Below are positions 1 to 7,446 of a stretch of DNA of 64,000 nucleotides, one piece after another; the first letter of the stretch is position 1, and each line of letters opens with the position of its first letter. Position numbers and translations under genes: made by a program. The stretch covers positions 620,001 through 684,000 of the forward strand of contig CAVPSV010000004.1 of NCBI GenBank assembly GCA_963708625.1, written 5' to 3'. The notes beneath the pieces are model-generated. The model had not been told where the DNA came from and did not search any database. It worked only from the letters and a program-made list of their open reading frames with translations. Source of the DNA: DASXIF01 sp036498145. Its GTDB lineage: Bacteria; Actinomycetota; Actinomycetes; Mycobacteriales; Jatrophihabitantaceae.

Positions 1-299
1 TCGACAAGCACCGCAGCACCGTCGGTGATCATGCCCGTACCGGAGCGGACAACATGTTCGTCGCGCCGGTGCACGTCGGCGACGGGGCGTACACCGCGGC
101 CGGCTCGGTGATCACGCAGGACGTGCCGCCCGGGGCGATGGGGGTCGCGCGCGCGCCCCAGCGAAACGTGGAAGGCTGGGTGCGCCGCAGGCGAGCAGGC
201 ACACCATCGGCCGAGGCCGCGGAGGCCGCCGCGCGAGCGGCCGAGCGGCCCGCCGAGGACGGGACGCAGGAACGGGGCGAGGACCACGAGGATGGGTGA
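1..299 (+). CDS. glmU: GlmU, C-terminal end (partial)
   Basis: This is the 3' end of the bifunctional N-acetylglucosamine-1-phosphate uridyltransferase/glucosamine-1-phosphate acetyltransferase, which makes UDP-GlcNAc for peptidoglycan. The reading frame is open from base 3 and ends with TGA at 297-299. The visible part is the end of the left-handed beta-helix acetyltransferase domain (HVGDGAYTAAGSVIT, then APQRNVEGW), followed by an Ala/Glu-rich disordered tail typical of actinobacterial GlmU. The N-terminal uridyltransferase domain lies outside the window. It sits 6 bp before prs, the usual actinobacterial glmU-prs pair. Confidence 0.93.
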   Translation, partial: DKHRSTVGDHARTGADNMFVAPVHVGDGAYTAAGSVITQDVPPGAMGVARAPQRNVEGWVRRRRAGTPSAEAAEAAARAAERPAEDGTQERGEDHEDG

Positions 300-305
300 C
301 CGGTC

Positions 306-1286
306 GTGAGTACGTTGCAGGTGGCTGGCCGTAAGAGCCTGGTGCTGCTGTCCGGACGCGCGTATCCGGCGCTGGCAGACGAGATCGCAGCCGAACTGGG
401 CATCACCGTCACCACCACCACGGCACGGGACTTCGCGAACGGCGAGACGTTCATCAAGCCGGACGAGTCGGTGCGTGGCACCGATGCATTCGTGGTGCAG
501 TCCTACACGTCACCGATCAACCAGTGGGTGATGGAGACGCTGATCCTGCTGGACGCGCTGAAGCGGGCCTCGGCCAAACGGATCACCGTCGTCGCGCCGT
601 TCTTCCCCTACGCACGCCAGGACAAGAAGCACCGCGGCCGTGAGCCGATCTCGGCACGGCTGATGGCCGACCTGTTCAAGACGGCCGGTGCGGACCGGAT
701 CATGGCGATCGATCTGCACACCGCGCAGATCCAGGGCTTCTTCGACGGGCCGGTGGACCACCTGTTCGCACAGCCGTTGCTGGCCGAGTACGTGATCGGC
801 AAGTACGGCACGCAGGACCTGGTCATCGTCTCGCCGGATACCGGTCGGGTGCGCATGGCCGAGCAGTGGGCCGACGCGTTGGGCGGGCGCGAGATCGCGT
901 TCGTACACAAGACCCGCAGCATCGACGCCGCGAACGAGGTGGTCGCCAATCGCGTGGTCGGTGACGTCGAGGGCAAGGTGTGCCTGCTGATCGACGACAT
1001 GATCGACACCGGTGGGTCCATCACCAAGGCGGCGAACCTGCTCTACGACAACGGCGCGACCGATGTCGTCGCGGCGGCCACGCACGGTGTGTTCTCCAGC
1101 CCGGCCACCGATGTGCTGAAGAACAGCCGGGTCAGCGAGGTCATCGTCACCAACACGCTGCCGGTGACCGCCGAGCAGGAGTTCGACAAGCTCACCGTGC
1201 TCTCGATCGCGCCACTGCTCGCCCAGGCGGTCAAGGAAGTCTTCCACGAGGGCTCGGTAACGAGCCTGTTCGCCGGCCGAAGCTAA
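306..1286 (+). CDS. prs: Ribose-phosphate pyrophosphokinase
   Basis: Makes PRPP from ribose 5-phosphate and ATP, for purine, pyrimidine, His, Trp and NAD synthesis and for the decaprenyl-phosphoryl arabinose route. The 326-residue length is normal for class I PRPP synthetase. Visible motifs are the ATP/Mg region (FFPYARQDKKHRGREPIS), the histidine in DLHTAQIQGFF, and the PRPP-binding loop VCLLIDDMIDTGGSI. The GTG start at 306 follows glmU closely, so the two are probably co-transcribed. In mycobacteria rplY, pth and ispE lie between prs and rsmA; here they are absent and rsmA follows directly on the opposite strand. Confidence 0.97.
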   Translation: MSTLQVAGRKSLVLLSGRAYPALADEIAAELGITVTTTTARDFANGETFIKPDESVRGTDAFVVQSYTSPINQWVMETLILLDALKRASAKRITVVAPFFPYARQDKKHRGREPISARLMADLFKTAGADRIMAIDLHTAQIQGFFDGPVDHLFAQPLLAEYVIGKYGTQDLVIVSPDTGRVRMAEQWADALGGREIAFVHKTRSIDAANEVVANRVVGDVEGKVCLLIDDMIDTGGSITKAANLLYDNGATDVVAAATHGVFSSPATDVLKNSRVSEVIVTNTLPVTAEQEFDKLTVLSIAPLLAQAVKEVFHEGSVTSLFAGRS

Positions 1287-1321
1287 GGCTCGCGAACCCC
1301 CGCTGCTCGTGATCAACAGGT

Positions 1322-2179
1322 TCAGGGGGCGGCGATGCGGGCGCCCTTGTGGGCAGCGATGCGCGCGAAGTCGGTGACGTCCAGCGTTTCGCCGCGCGCC
1401 GACGGATCGATTCCGGCGGCGGTCAGCACGGCCTGCGCGGCCTCGGCCGAGCCGGCCCACCCGGCCAGCGCGGCACGCAAGGTCTTGCGTCGTTGCGCGA
1501 AGGCGGCGTCGATCACGGCGAAGGTCGACGCGCGATCCGCACCGACGGCCGGCGGCGGACGGCGCACGAATCGCACCAGCGCGGAGTCGACGTTCGGCAC
1601 CGGCCAGAACACCGCCCGGCCCACCGCACCCGCGCGCACCGCCTCGGCGTACCAGGCGAGCTTCACGCTCGGCACGCCGTAGACCCGAGAGCCGGGGCTC
1701 GCGGCGAGCCGAGCGGCGACTTCGGCCTGCACCAACACCAGACCGTGCGCGATCTCCTCGAATCGCGCGAGCAGTTCCAGCAACACCGGCACCGCGACGT
1801 TGTACGGAAGGTTCGCCACCAGCGCCGTCGGTACCTCGCCGGGCAGGTCGGTAAGCGTCAGCGCATCCGCCGCCACGACGTCCAGCTGCGCATCCGGCAG
1901 CAACGCGCCGACCGTCTCCGGTAGCGCGCCGGCCAGCGCCTCGTCGATCTCCACCGCCGTCACCGGATGACCGGAATGCAGCAGACCGAGGGTGAGCGAA
2001 CCCAGCCCGGGGCCGACCTCGAGCACGCGCTCACCGGGACGCAGCTCGGCCACCCGAACGATGCGCCGGATGGTGTTCGCGTCGTGCACGAAGTTCTGCC
2101 CACGTGCCTTCCTCGGCCGAAAGCCGAGCCGGTCGGCGATGTCTCGGATCTCGGCCGGGCCGAGCAGCCGGGTCGTCAC
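1322..2179 (-). CDS. rsmA: 16S rRNA (adenine(1518/1519)-N6)-dimethyltransferase RsmA/KsgA
   Basis: Dimethylates the two adjacent adenines in the 16S rRNA 3' hairpin using SAM, a late check in 30S assembly. About 285 residues with the Rossmann SAM-binding motif VLEVGPGLGSLT, the catalytic NLPYN motif (VANLPYNVAVP) and the C-terminal RRKTLRAAL region. The long open frame upstream is not part of the gene. I place the start at the GTG at 2179 because GAAGG lies about 8 nt upstream and the family sequence begins there. The order rsmA, rpf genes, tatD, metG on one strand matches mycobacteria and other actinobacteria. Confidence 0.95.
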   Translation of the reverse strand: MTTRLLGPAEIRDIADRLGFRPRKARGQNFVHDANTIRRIVRVAELRPGERVLEVGPGLGSLTLGLLHSGHPVTAVEIDEALAGALPETVGALLPDAQLDVVAADALTLTDLPGEVPTALVANLPYNVAVPVLLELLARFEEIAHGLVLVQAEVAARLAASPGSRVYGVPSVKLAWYAEAVRAGAVGRAVFWPVPNVDSALVRFVRRPPPAVGADRASTFAVIDAAFAQRRKTLRAALAGWAGSAEAAQAVLTAAGIDPSARGETLDVTDFARIAAHKGARIAAP

Positions 2180-2411
2180 GATCCGACCTTCGCCGCGCCG
2201 TCGAGGTGAGCTCCGCTCCCACCAGCCCCACTGGCACCACGAACGTGCCCGGCCGGCCCAAGAGTCGCCAATGCGCCATTGGAATCGCGCAGCAGTCCGG
2301 CACCGCGTGCGTCTACACGGCACCAGACCCCGATGCGAGCGGGCATACGAGGCCAGCCTTCCGGACACGTCGCCGAACGATGCCGCCCGCGCGTCATGAG
2401 AGGCGCGTGCA

Positions 2412-3482
2412 ATGCGCAAGGTACGGACGACGGCAATTGTCGCCACCGCGGCGGCCATCATCATCGCAGGCGGTCTTACCGCGGCCGTTGACGTCCGTGC
2501 GCAGCCGATATCCGGCTTGCCCACCGCCGTCCCGGCACCTAGCGCGGCACCTGCCGCGTTGCCGAGCACGTCCGCACCGCCAACCACCGTCGCGCCGCGG
2601 CCGACGACGGAGCGGCCCAGTACCACCAAGCACCCGACCAGCCAGCACCCGACCAGCCAGCACCCGACCAGCAAGCCGCCGATCAACACCACGCCGCCGA
2701 CGATCAAGCCACCCACGAGCGTGTCGCTGCCAACGATCACCGGCGCCTGGCGGACCGCACAGCAGACGGCGAACGCCGCGCTGACCTATGCCGAGCACAA
2801 CGGCTATCACACCGCCATCGCCGTGCTGGACACCGAGACCGGACAGTACGTGAGCGCCGGCGACGCGAACTCGGTCTACTCATCCGAATCTGTGGTGAAG
2901 ACGATGATCGCGGCACGGCTGCTGGCCTCCGGGCAGATGACCGGGACGGTCGAGACCACCGCGTGGAAAATGATCACCCAGTCCGACGACGCCAGCGCGA
3001 ACGCGCTGTACGGGCGGGTGGGCGGCGACGGCATCGTGACGTGGGCGGCCTCCTACTTCCACATCGCCAACCTGGGCAGCCCGCCGCCTCGGCCGGGATG
3101 GTGGGGCGGTACGCGAATCACCGCCTCAGGCCTGGTGCACCTCTACGCCGCGATCAAGCGCGACCCGAGCATCGGCGGGTGGCTGTTCAACGCGATGAGT
3201 CACGCCACGAGGTACGGCTCGGACGGCACGTTCCAGCTGTTCGGGCTTCCCTCGGCATCCACCGGCGTCGCGGTCAAGGCGGGATGGGGGTTCGACTTCG
3301 GCGATGGCTCGGCGGACTTCAACAGCACCGGCCTGGTCAACGGCGACCGCTACGCGGTCGCGATCCTGATGCGTGGCCCGAGCGCGTCCTACGGCGCGGC
3401 GATCTCGGCGGTGCTGACCCGCTGTGCTGCGCTGCTCATGCCGGGCGGCCGCATCCCCGCTCCGGGTCCACGAAAGGGCTGA
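2412..3482 (+). CDS. Secreted serine hydrolase, beta-lactamase class A-like
   Basis: 356 residues. An N-terminal signal peptide or membrane anchor (residues about 1-30) is followed by a Pro/Thr/Ser-rich linker (about 35-105) with three tandem HPTSQ-type units at 74-88, and then a penicillin-recognising fold. Candidate active-site motifs are S160-V-V-K163 (SxxK), S191-D-D (SDN-like) and K289-A-G (KTG-like). All three deviate from true class A enzymes, so it may act on peptidoglycan or be inactive rather than confer resistance. It is divergent from rsmA and convergent with the muralidase gene at 3510. A role in cell-wall biology is inferred from family and neighbours. Confidence 0.8.
   Translation: MRKVRTTAIVATAAAIIIAGGLTAAVDVRAQPISGLPTAVPAPSAAPAALPSTSAPPTTVAPRPTTERPSTTKHPTSQHPTSQHPTSKPPINTTPPTIKPPTSVSLPTITGAWRTAQQTANAALTYAEHNGYHTAIAVLDTETGQYVSAGDANSVYSSESVVKTMIAARLLASGQMTGTVETTAWKMITQSDDASANALYGRVGGDGIVTWAASYFHIANLGSPPPRPGWWGGTRITASGLVHLYAAIKRDPSIGGWLFNAMSHATRYGSDGTFQLFGLPSASTGVAVKAGWGFDFGDGSADFNSTGLVNGDRYAVAILMRGPSASYGAAISAVLTRCAALLMPGGRIPAPGPRKG
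2633..2677 (+). repeat. Tandem 15-bp repeat coding for HPTSQ
   Basis: Three near-identical copies of a 15-bp unit (CAGCACCCGACCAGC and its variants) lie within the Pro/Thr-rich linker of the secreted hydrolase. The unit is a multiple of three, so copy-number change only alters linker length. Confidence 0.8.
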
Positions 3483-3509
3483 TGACCGCGCCGTGCCGGT
3501 TGCGCGGGG

Positions 3510-4673
3510 TCAGTACCAGCCGTTGGCCTGCCACGACGACCAGGCGTTGCACGGCGTGCCGTACCGCCCGCCGATGTAGTCGAGGCCCCAGGTGATCTGG
3601 GTCGTCGCGTTGGTCTGCCAGTCCGGACCGGCGGAGGCCATCTTGTCCCCCGGCAGCGCCTGCGGGATGCCGTAGGCGCCGCTGGGGTTCGCGGCATCGA
3701 CACGCCAACCGCTCTCGTGGTCCCACATCTGCACCAGGCAGCTGAACTGGTCATCACCCCAGCCGCGTGCGGCGGCCAGTTGCCGTGCGATCGCCTGCGC
3801 CGAACCGGGCGTGACCGAGATGGTGGGCGCCGCTGCTACCGGGGCAGGCGCCCCGGTGCCGACGCCGACCACCTGCGACTGCGGTGCGCGCACAACCACC
3901 GTCTTGACCGGCGTCTGCCCGACCACCTTGCCGTCCACGGTGACGATCGCGTACGTCACCTTGGCCAGGCCGTTCTCACCTGGTGTGACGATCGTGGTCT
4001 GGCCGGCGGACATGCTGGATACGTTCTGGCGCGAGGTGGAGAACGGCAACACCTTGTTGGTGGTGACGGTGGCATGGCCGACGCGCCCGACCAGGATGCG
4101 TTGACCAGGGGCTAGCGCCGACTTCAGTGACGCGGAGACCCGATCCTGGCCGCTCACCTTGACCTCGAGATCGGCAAGCAACTGGGCGACGGTGCTGTCG
4201 GTGGTAACCACCTGCACCGTCTTCCCGTCGTGGATGACGGTGACGAACTTCGGGGTGCGCAGCGCGAGGTCGGTCGGTGACAGCGGCAGGCGCTGGGCAC
4301 GCGAGACCGAGGTGAAGTCCGCACTGGAGTAACCCAGCTGGTCGAGTGCCTGCGAGACGGTGGTGGCTGTCGTCCAGATGTCGCGGTGCACGCCGTTGAC
4401 GTTCAGCCGGAGCAGGCGCGCCCGGTCGAGGACGATCCGGCTGCCGTTGTGCACGGTGGCGGCGGGGGCGGGCGCGACCAGGTCGTGCACGCCCAGTCGG
4501 TAGCCCGCGCCGGTGAGTACGTCCGAGACTTGCCCACCCAGCGTTTGCACTGTGCGCGGCTGGCCGTCGACGACGAGCGTCACGGACTTGTCCACCGAAT
4601 GCCAGGCAGCGGTCCCGCCAACCACACCGGCCAGCACGGCGGCGTAGATGCCGTACTTCACGCTGCGCAGCAA
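3510..4673 (-). CDS. DUF348-G5 cell-wall hydrolase with lytic-transglycosylase-like C-terminus
   Basis: 387 residues. An N-terminal membrane segment (about 8-25) leads into DUF348 repeats (VTLVVDGQPRTVQT, IVLDRARLLRLNV, VTVIHDGKTVQVV), a G5 domain (about 205-280) and a C-terminal domain with WDHESGWRVDAANPSGAYGIPQALPG. That last stretch carries the E-S-G and GAYGIPQ signature of an SLT-type muralidase rather than the canonical Rpf domain of its neighbour. The start is a rare TTG at 4673 with GAGGAG about 10 nt upstream. It is a paralogue of the rpfB gene behind it and is probably exported to cut peptidoglycan. A putative MtrA box lies 78 bp upstream. Confidence 0.85.
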   Translation of the reverse strand: MLRSVKYGIYAAVLAGVVGGTAAWHSVDKSVTLVVDGQPRTVQTLGGQVSDVLTGAGYRLGVHDLVAPAPAATVHNGSRIVLDRARLLRLNVNGVHRDIWTTATTVSQALDQLGYSSADFTSVSRAQRLPLSPTDLALRTPKFVTVIHDGKTVQVVTTDSTVAQLLADLEVKVSGQDRVSASLKSALAPGQRILVGRVGHATVTTNKVLPFSTSRQNVSSMSAGQTTIVTPGENGLAKVTYAIVTVDGKVVGQTPVKTVVVRAPQSQVVGVGTGAPAPVAAAPTISVTPGSAQAIARQLAAARGWGDDQFSCLVQMWDHESGWRVDAANPSGAYGIPQALPGDKMASAGPDWQTNATTQITWGLDYIGGRYGTPCNAWSSWQANGWY

Positions 4674-4750
4674 GAGTTAAGGCTCCTCGAACTCTGTGTT
4701 CGCCTATATCGAACGGGAAACCGGCATCGGCCGGGCCATCCCGAAGGTCG

Positions 4751-4766
4751 GTCACGGAACTGTAAC
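4751..4766 (+). promoter_or_regulatory. Putative MtrA box
   Basis: GTCACGGAACTGTAAC: two direct half-sites, GTCAC and GTAAC, separated by 6 bp. It lies 78 bp upstream of the TTG start of the SLT-type muralidase gene. An almost identical arrangement precedes rpfB at 6200. MtrA of actinobacteria is known to bind paired direct repeats of this kind before cell-wall hydrolase and rpf genes. The assignment is by motif only. Confidence 0.5.
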
Positions 4767-4829
4767 GGATGGCACTCGGGAAGGTGAAGCCGAGTTCGAA
4801 ACCTGTGCGCTGTTGGGAGCAGCTGACAC

Positions 4830-4876
4830 AGAGAAAACCCGGGCCCAGCGGCGATGTTCTGCCACCGGCCCGGGTT
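4830..4876 (-). terminator. Rho-independent terminator after rpfB
   Basis: Perfect 10-bp inverted repeat AACCCGGGCC (4836-4845) and GGCCCGGGTT (4867-4876) with a 21-nt loop. On the minus strand it is followed by TTTTCTC. It would end rpfB transcription before the next minus-strand gene, which has its own promoter region. Confidence 0.7.
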
Positions 4877-4921
4877 CTGCGCTACTGCACCGGCAACGGC
4901 TGCTGCCGTCGCCGGCCGGTG

Positions 4922-4956
4922 CCGGTAGCGCGCCGCTCACACCGGCGCGCTACCGG
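4922..4956 (-). terminator. Perfect 13-bp hairpin just past the rpfB stop
   Basis: CCGGTAGCGCGCC (4922-4934) pairs perfectly with GGCGCGCTACCGG (4944-4956) around a 9-nt loop, 17 bp beyond the rpfB stop codon. There is no T-run after it. It could be a first terminator stem or protect the mRNA 3' end, with the U-tract terminator at 4830-4876 behind it. Confidence 0.5.
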
Positions 4957-4972
4957 GTGTTGCCGGGGGGTG

Positions 4973-6067
4973 TTACAGGTTGGCGCCACAGACCGGCCAC
5001 GGGCTGGAGCCGCGGGCCGCGTAGAGCCGGTTCGCAACGGCGATCTGCTGCTCGCGCGAGGCCAGATCGGCCCGCGGGGCGTACGCCAGGCCACCGTTGG
5101 AGGCCCAGGTGCCCTGGTCGAACTGCAGGCCGCCGTAGAAACCGTTGCCGGTGTTGATGGCCCAGTTGCCACCGGACTCACAGGCCGCCACTGCGTCCCA
5201 GTTGAGACCGCTGGTCGAGACCGCCGGCTGCGGGGTCGGCTTGGTGCCGACCTTCTCCGACTGCGCCTTCGGCTGGGTCAACGTCCGGCTCGTGAGCACC
5301 GTCCGGGCCACGAGCTGGCCGTCGTAGTAGGTGTCGTTGGCAGTCACGCTTTCACTGCCCTGCACACCCGCGGTGATGACCTGAACGTCGCCGACGTACA
5401 GCGAGGGGTCATTGACCCGGTTCACCGCGTACGGGATCGCCTCGGTGAAGGTGTCCACTCGGCGCACCACAGCGCGCACGGTGATCGTCTCACCCTTGCG
5501 GATCCCGCTGGTGGTGCCGGGAACGACCTGGTCGGCCTTGCCCAGCTTCACCTTGAGGTCCGTCAGGAGCTGCCCGACCGTCGCGTCCGTCGTGGTGACG
5601 GCGTGCTTCTTGCCGTGGTCGATGACAGTGACCTTCTTGGGACTGCGCAGTGCCAGGTCGAGCTGGCCGATGGGCAGCCGGGTCGACCGGGACACGGAGA
5701 CGAAGTCCGCGGCCGGGTAGCCGAGCTGGGCGAGCGCCTCGGCCACCGTCGGTGCGGTGGTCCATACGTTGACGGACTTGCCGTCGACGTCGAGGTGCAG
5801 CAGGCGGCCACGGTTGTAGACGATCGTCTCGTTGGCCTGAATCTTGCTGCTCGCGCCCGGCGCGACGATGTCGTGGCTGCTCAGCGTGTAGCCGGCGCCC
5901 TTGAGGGTGCCGACGACGTCACTGGCGGTCGTCTTGATCTTCTGGTCCTGCCCGTCCACCCGCAGAGTCACGGGTGTGCCACTGGCAGCTGTTGCGAAAG
6001 CGGCCGTTCCGGCCACCACGCCTGCGAGTACGGCTCCGTAGAGGCCGTACTTGAGGCTGCGACGCAC
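4973..6067 (-). CDS. rpfB: Resuscitation-promoting factor RpfB
   Basis: 364 residues with the classical RpfB layout: membrane/signal segment (about 8-28), three DUF348 repeats (VTLRVDGQDQKIK, IVYNRGRLLHLDV, VTVIDHGKKHAVT), a G5 domain (about 205-275) and the C-terminal Rpf transglycosylase-like domain starting WDAVAACESGGNWAINTGNG, with the catalytic Glu in CESGG. It cleaves peptidoglycan glycan strands outside the membrane and promotes regrowth of dormant cells. The GTG start at 6067 has GGGGAG 8 nt upstream. Its place between rsmA and tatD is the conserved actinobacterial position. A 530-bp leader with a putative MtrA box separates it from tatD. Confidence 0.95.
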   Translation of the reverse strand: MRRSLKYGLYGAVLAGVVAGTAAFATAASGTPVTLRVDGQDQKIKTTASDVVGTLKGAGYTLSSHDIVAPGASSKIQANETIVYNRGRLLHLDVDGKSVNVWTTAPTVAEALAQLGYPAADFVSVSRSTRLPIGQLDLALRSPKKVTVIDHGKKHAVTTTDATVGQLLTDLKVKLGKADQVVPGTTSGIRKGETITVRAVVRRVDTFTEAIPYAVNRVNDPSLYVGDVQVITAGVQGSESVTANDTYYDGQLVARTVLTSRTLTQPKAQSEKVGTKPTPQPAVSTSGLNWDAVAACESGGNWAINTGNGFYGGLQFDQGTWASNGGLAYAPRADLASREQQIAVANRLYAARGSSPWPVCGANL

Positions 6068-6199
6068 TTGGAAACTCCCCTCGTCGGTCGCATGGTGCGC
6101 CCCTGGTTGGGCGCTGATTGCGATCCGTACCGGCCCGGCGCTTGTGCCGCCGGGCTGTGCCCAGCCGCGGGTTCATGGATGAACTCGCGATGAACAACG

Positions 6200-6215
6200 A
6201 TCACAGAACCGTAAC
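6200..6215 (+). promoter_or_regulatory. Putative MtrA box upstream of rpfB
   Basis: ATCACAGAACCGTAAC: half-sites ATCAC and GTAAC with a 6-bp spacer, matching the site at 4751 in both half-sites, spacer length and spacer composition (NGAACY). It lies 133 bp upstream of the rpfB GTG start, inside the long 6068-6597 intergenic leader. I see no other clear element in that leader, and I could not match it to the c-di-AMP (ydaO) riboswitch consensus. Confidence 0.5.
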
Positions 6216-6597
6216 GAGAGGCTTGCTCGGCGCTCAAACCCGACTCGCCGAATGACCCGTTGCGCGACGCGCCGAACGGGGTAGGACGTGGTTGGGGTTA
6301 CAGCGGGGCTCCGCCTGGCCGGCTCGGCGAACACGATCAAGGCCGGGTTGCGACACCCCCGCGAACCATGGGCCAGGAGCAGGTCGTCGGACGTCTCACA
6401 AACCGGCCTCGCCGAGCCGCTCCGAGGCTATCCGGTACATCGGGTACCAGGTAGATTGGCCGGGTCTGTGAAGGATCCCACTCTTTGTGGCGGGTCTGCC
6501 AAATGGGGACAAATCAGCCCTCCGGGTGCGATCACCGGGCCTAGCACGTCGTCGGCAGCACGTCCAAGACGCGCCGATCGCCGGGCGGCGCAGAGGC

Positions 6598-7446
6598 TCA
6601 GCCGGCGCCGGGGTCGATGCCGAAGATTCGTCGCCCATTCGCCGTGATGGCGGCGCACAGCCCGTCCAGCTCGAGCCCGGTCGCCGCCGCCAGCCCACGC
6701 ACGGTCAGCGGCAGCAACGCGGGCGCATTGGGCTGCCCCCGGAACGGGTGCGGGGTGAGGAACGGCGCGTCGGTCTCGACCAGCAACTGCTCGGGGGGCA
6801 CCACCGCCGCGGCCGCCCGCAGCGCCGGTGCGTTACGGAAGGTGATCACGCCCGGGAACGACAACACGTACCCGGCCCGGACGCACTCGGCCGCCATTGC
6901 CACATCGCCGGAGAACGCGTGGAACACCACCTGCTCCGGCGGCCCCTCCTCGCGCAGGATCCGGAGCACGTCGGCGTGTGCATCGCGGTCGTGGATCATC
7001 AGCGGCTTGCCCACGCGCTTGGCCAGGTCGATGTGCCGACGGAAGTGCTGCCGTTGCTCGGCCGGCGAGGTGCGGTCCCAGTAGTAGTCCAGCCCGGTCT
7101 CGCCCACCGCGACGACGCGGGCGTCGCCGGCCAGCTGTTCGAGCGTCGCGTAGTCCGCGTCAGTGAGGCCGGACACCTCGGTGGGATGCACCGCGACCGC
7201 CGCAAACACCTGAGGATTCGCGCGGGCGGCCGCGACGCACCACGCCGAGGAGGCCACCGTGTCGCCGACGGTGACTGCCGCCACCACCCCGACCCGCGCT
7301 GCGTCAGCCAGCACCGACGCGACGAAGGCGTCGTCGGCCGGTACCCCGGCGCGCTGCGCCATCGCGTCCAGGTGCGTGTGCGCGTCGAACACCGGCACCG
7401 TCAGCGGGTCGGCGCGTGGCGTACCGGTCTTCGGCGGGTCGGTCAC
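6598..7446 (-). CDS. tatD: TatD family metal-dependent hydrolase/DNase
   Basis: 282 residues of the TatD TIM-barrel family. Metal ligands are visible in DAHTHLD near the N-terminus, in VGETGLDYYWD (Glu/Asp) and in PLMIHDRDAH, with the later HAFSGD and ETDAPFLTP motifs. Family members have 3'-5' exonuclease or related hydrolase activity on DNA; the in vivo substrate is uncertain. The ATG at 7446 overlaps the metG stop by 4 bp (ATGA), so the two are translationally coupled. The metG-tatD-rpfB order is conserved in actinobacteria. Confidence 0.94.
   Translation of the reverse strand: MTDPPKTGTPRADPLTVPVFDAHTHLDAMAQRAGVPADDAFVASVLADAARVGVVAAVTVGDTVASSAWCVAAARANPQVFAAVAVHPTEVSGLTDADYATLEQLAGDARVVAVGETGLDYYWDRTSPAEQRQHFRRHIDLAKRVGKPLMIHDRDAHADVLRILREEGPPEQVVFHAFSGDVAMAAECVRAGYVLSFPGVITFRNAPALRAAAAVVPPEQLLVETDAPFLTPHPFRGQPNAPALLPLTVRGLAAATGLELDGLCAAITANGRRIFGIDPGAG

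Noticed and set aside
1322..2740. rsmA gene extended to 472 residues
   Set aside because: Residues upstream of 2179 have no family similarity, are low complexity and overlap the antisense of the 2412 gene. The GTG at 2179 has a good ribosome site.
6068..6597. c-di-AMP (ydaO) riboswitch before rpfB
   Set aside because: Such riboswitches precede some actinobacterial rpf genes, but I could not find the conserved core in this leader on the minus strand.
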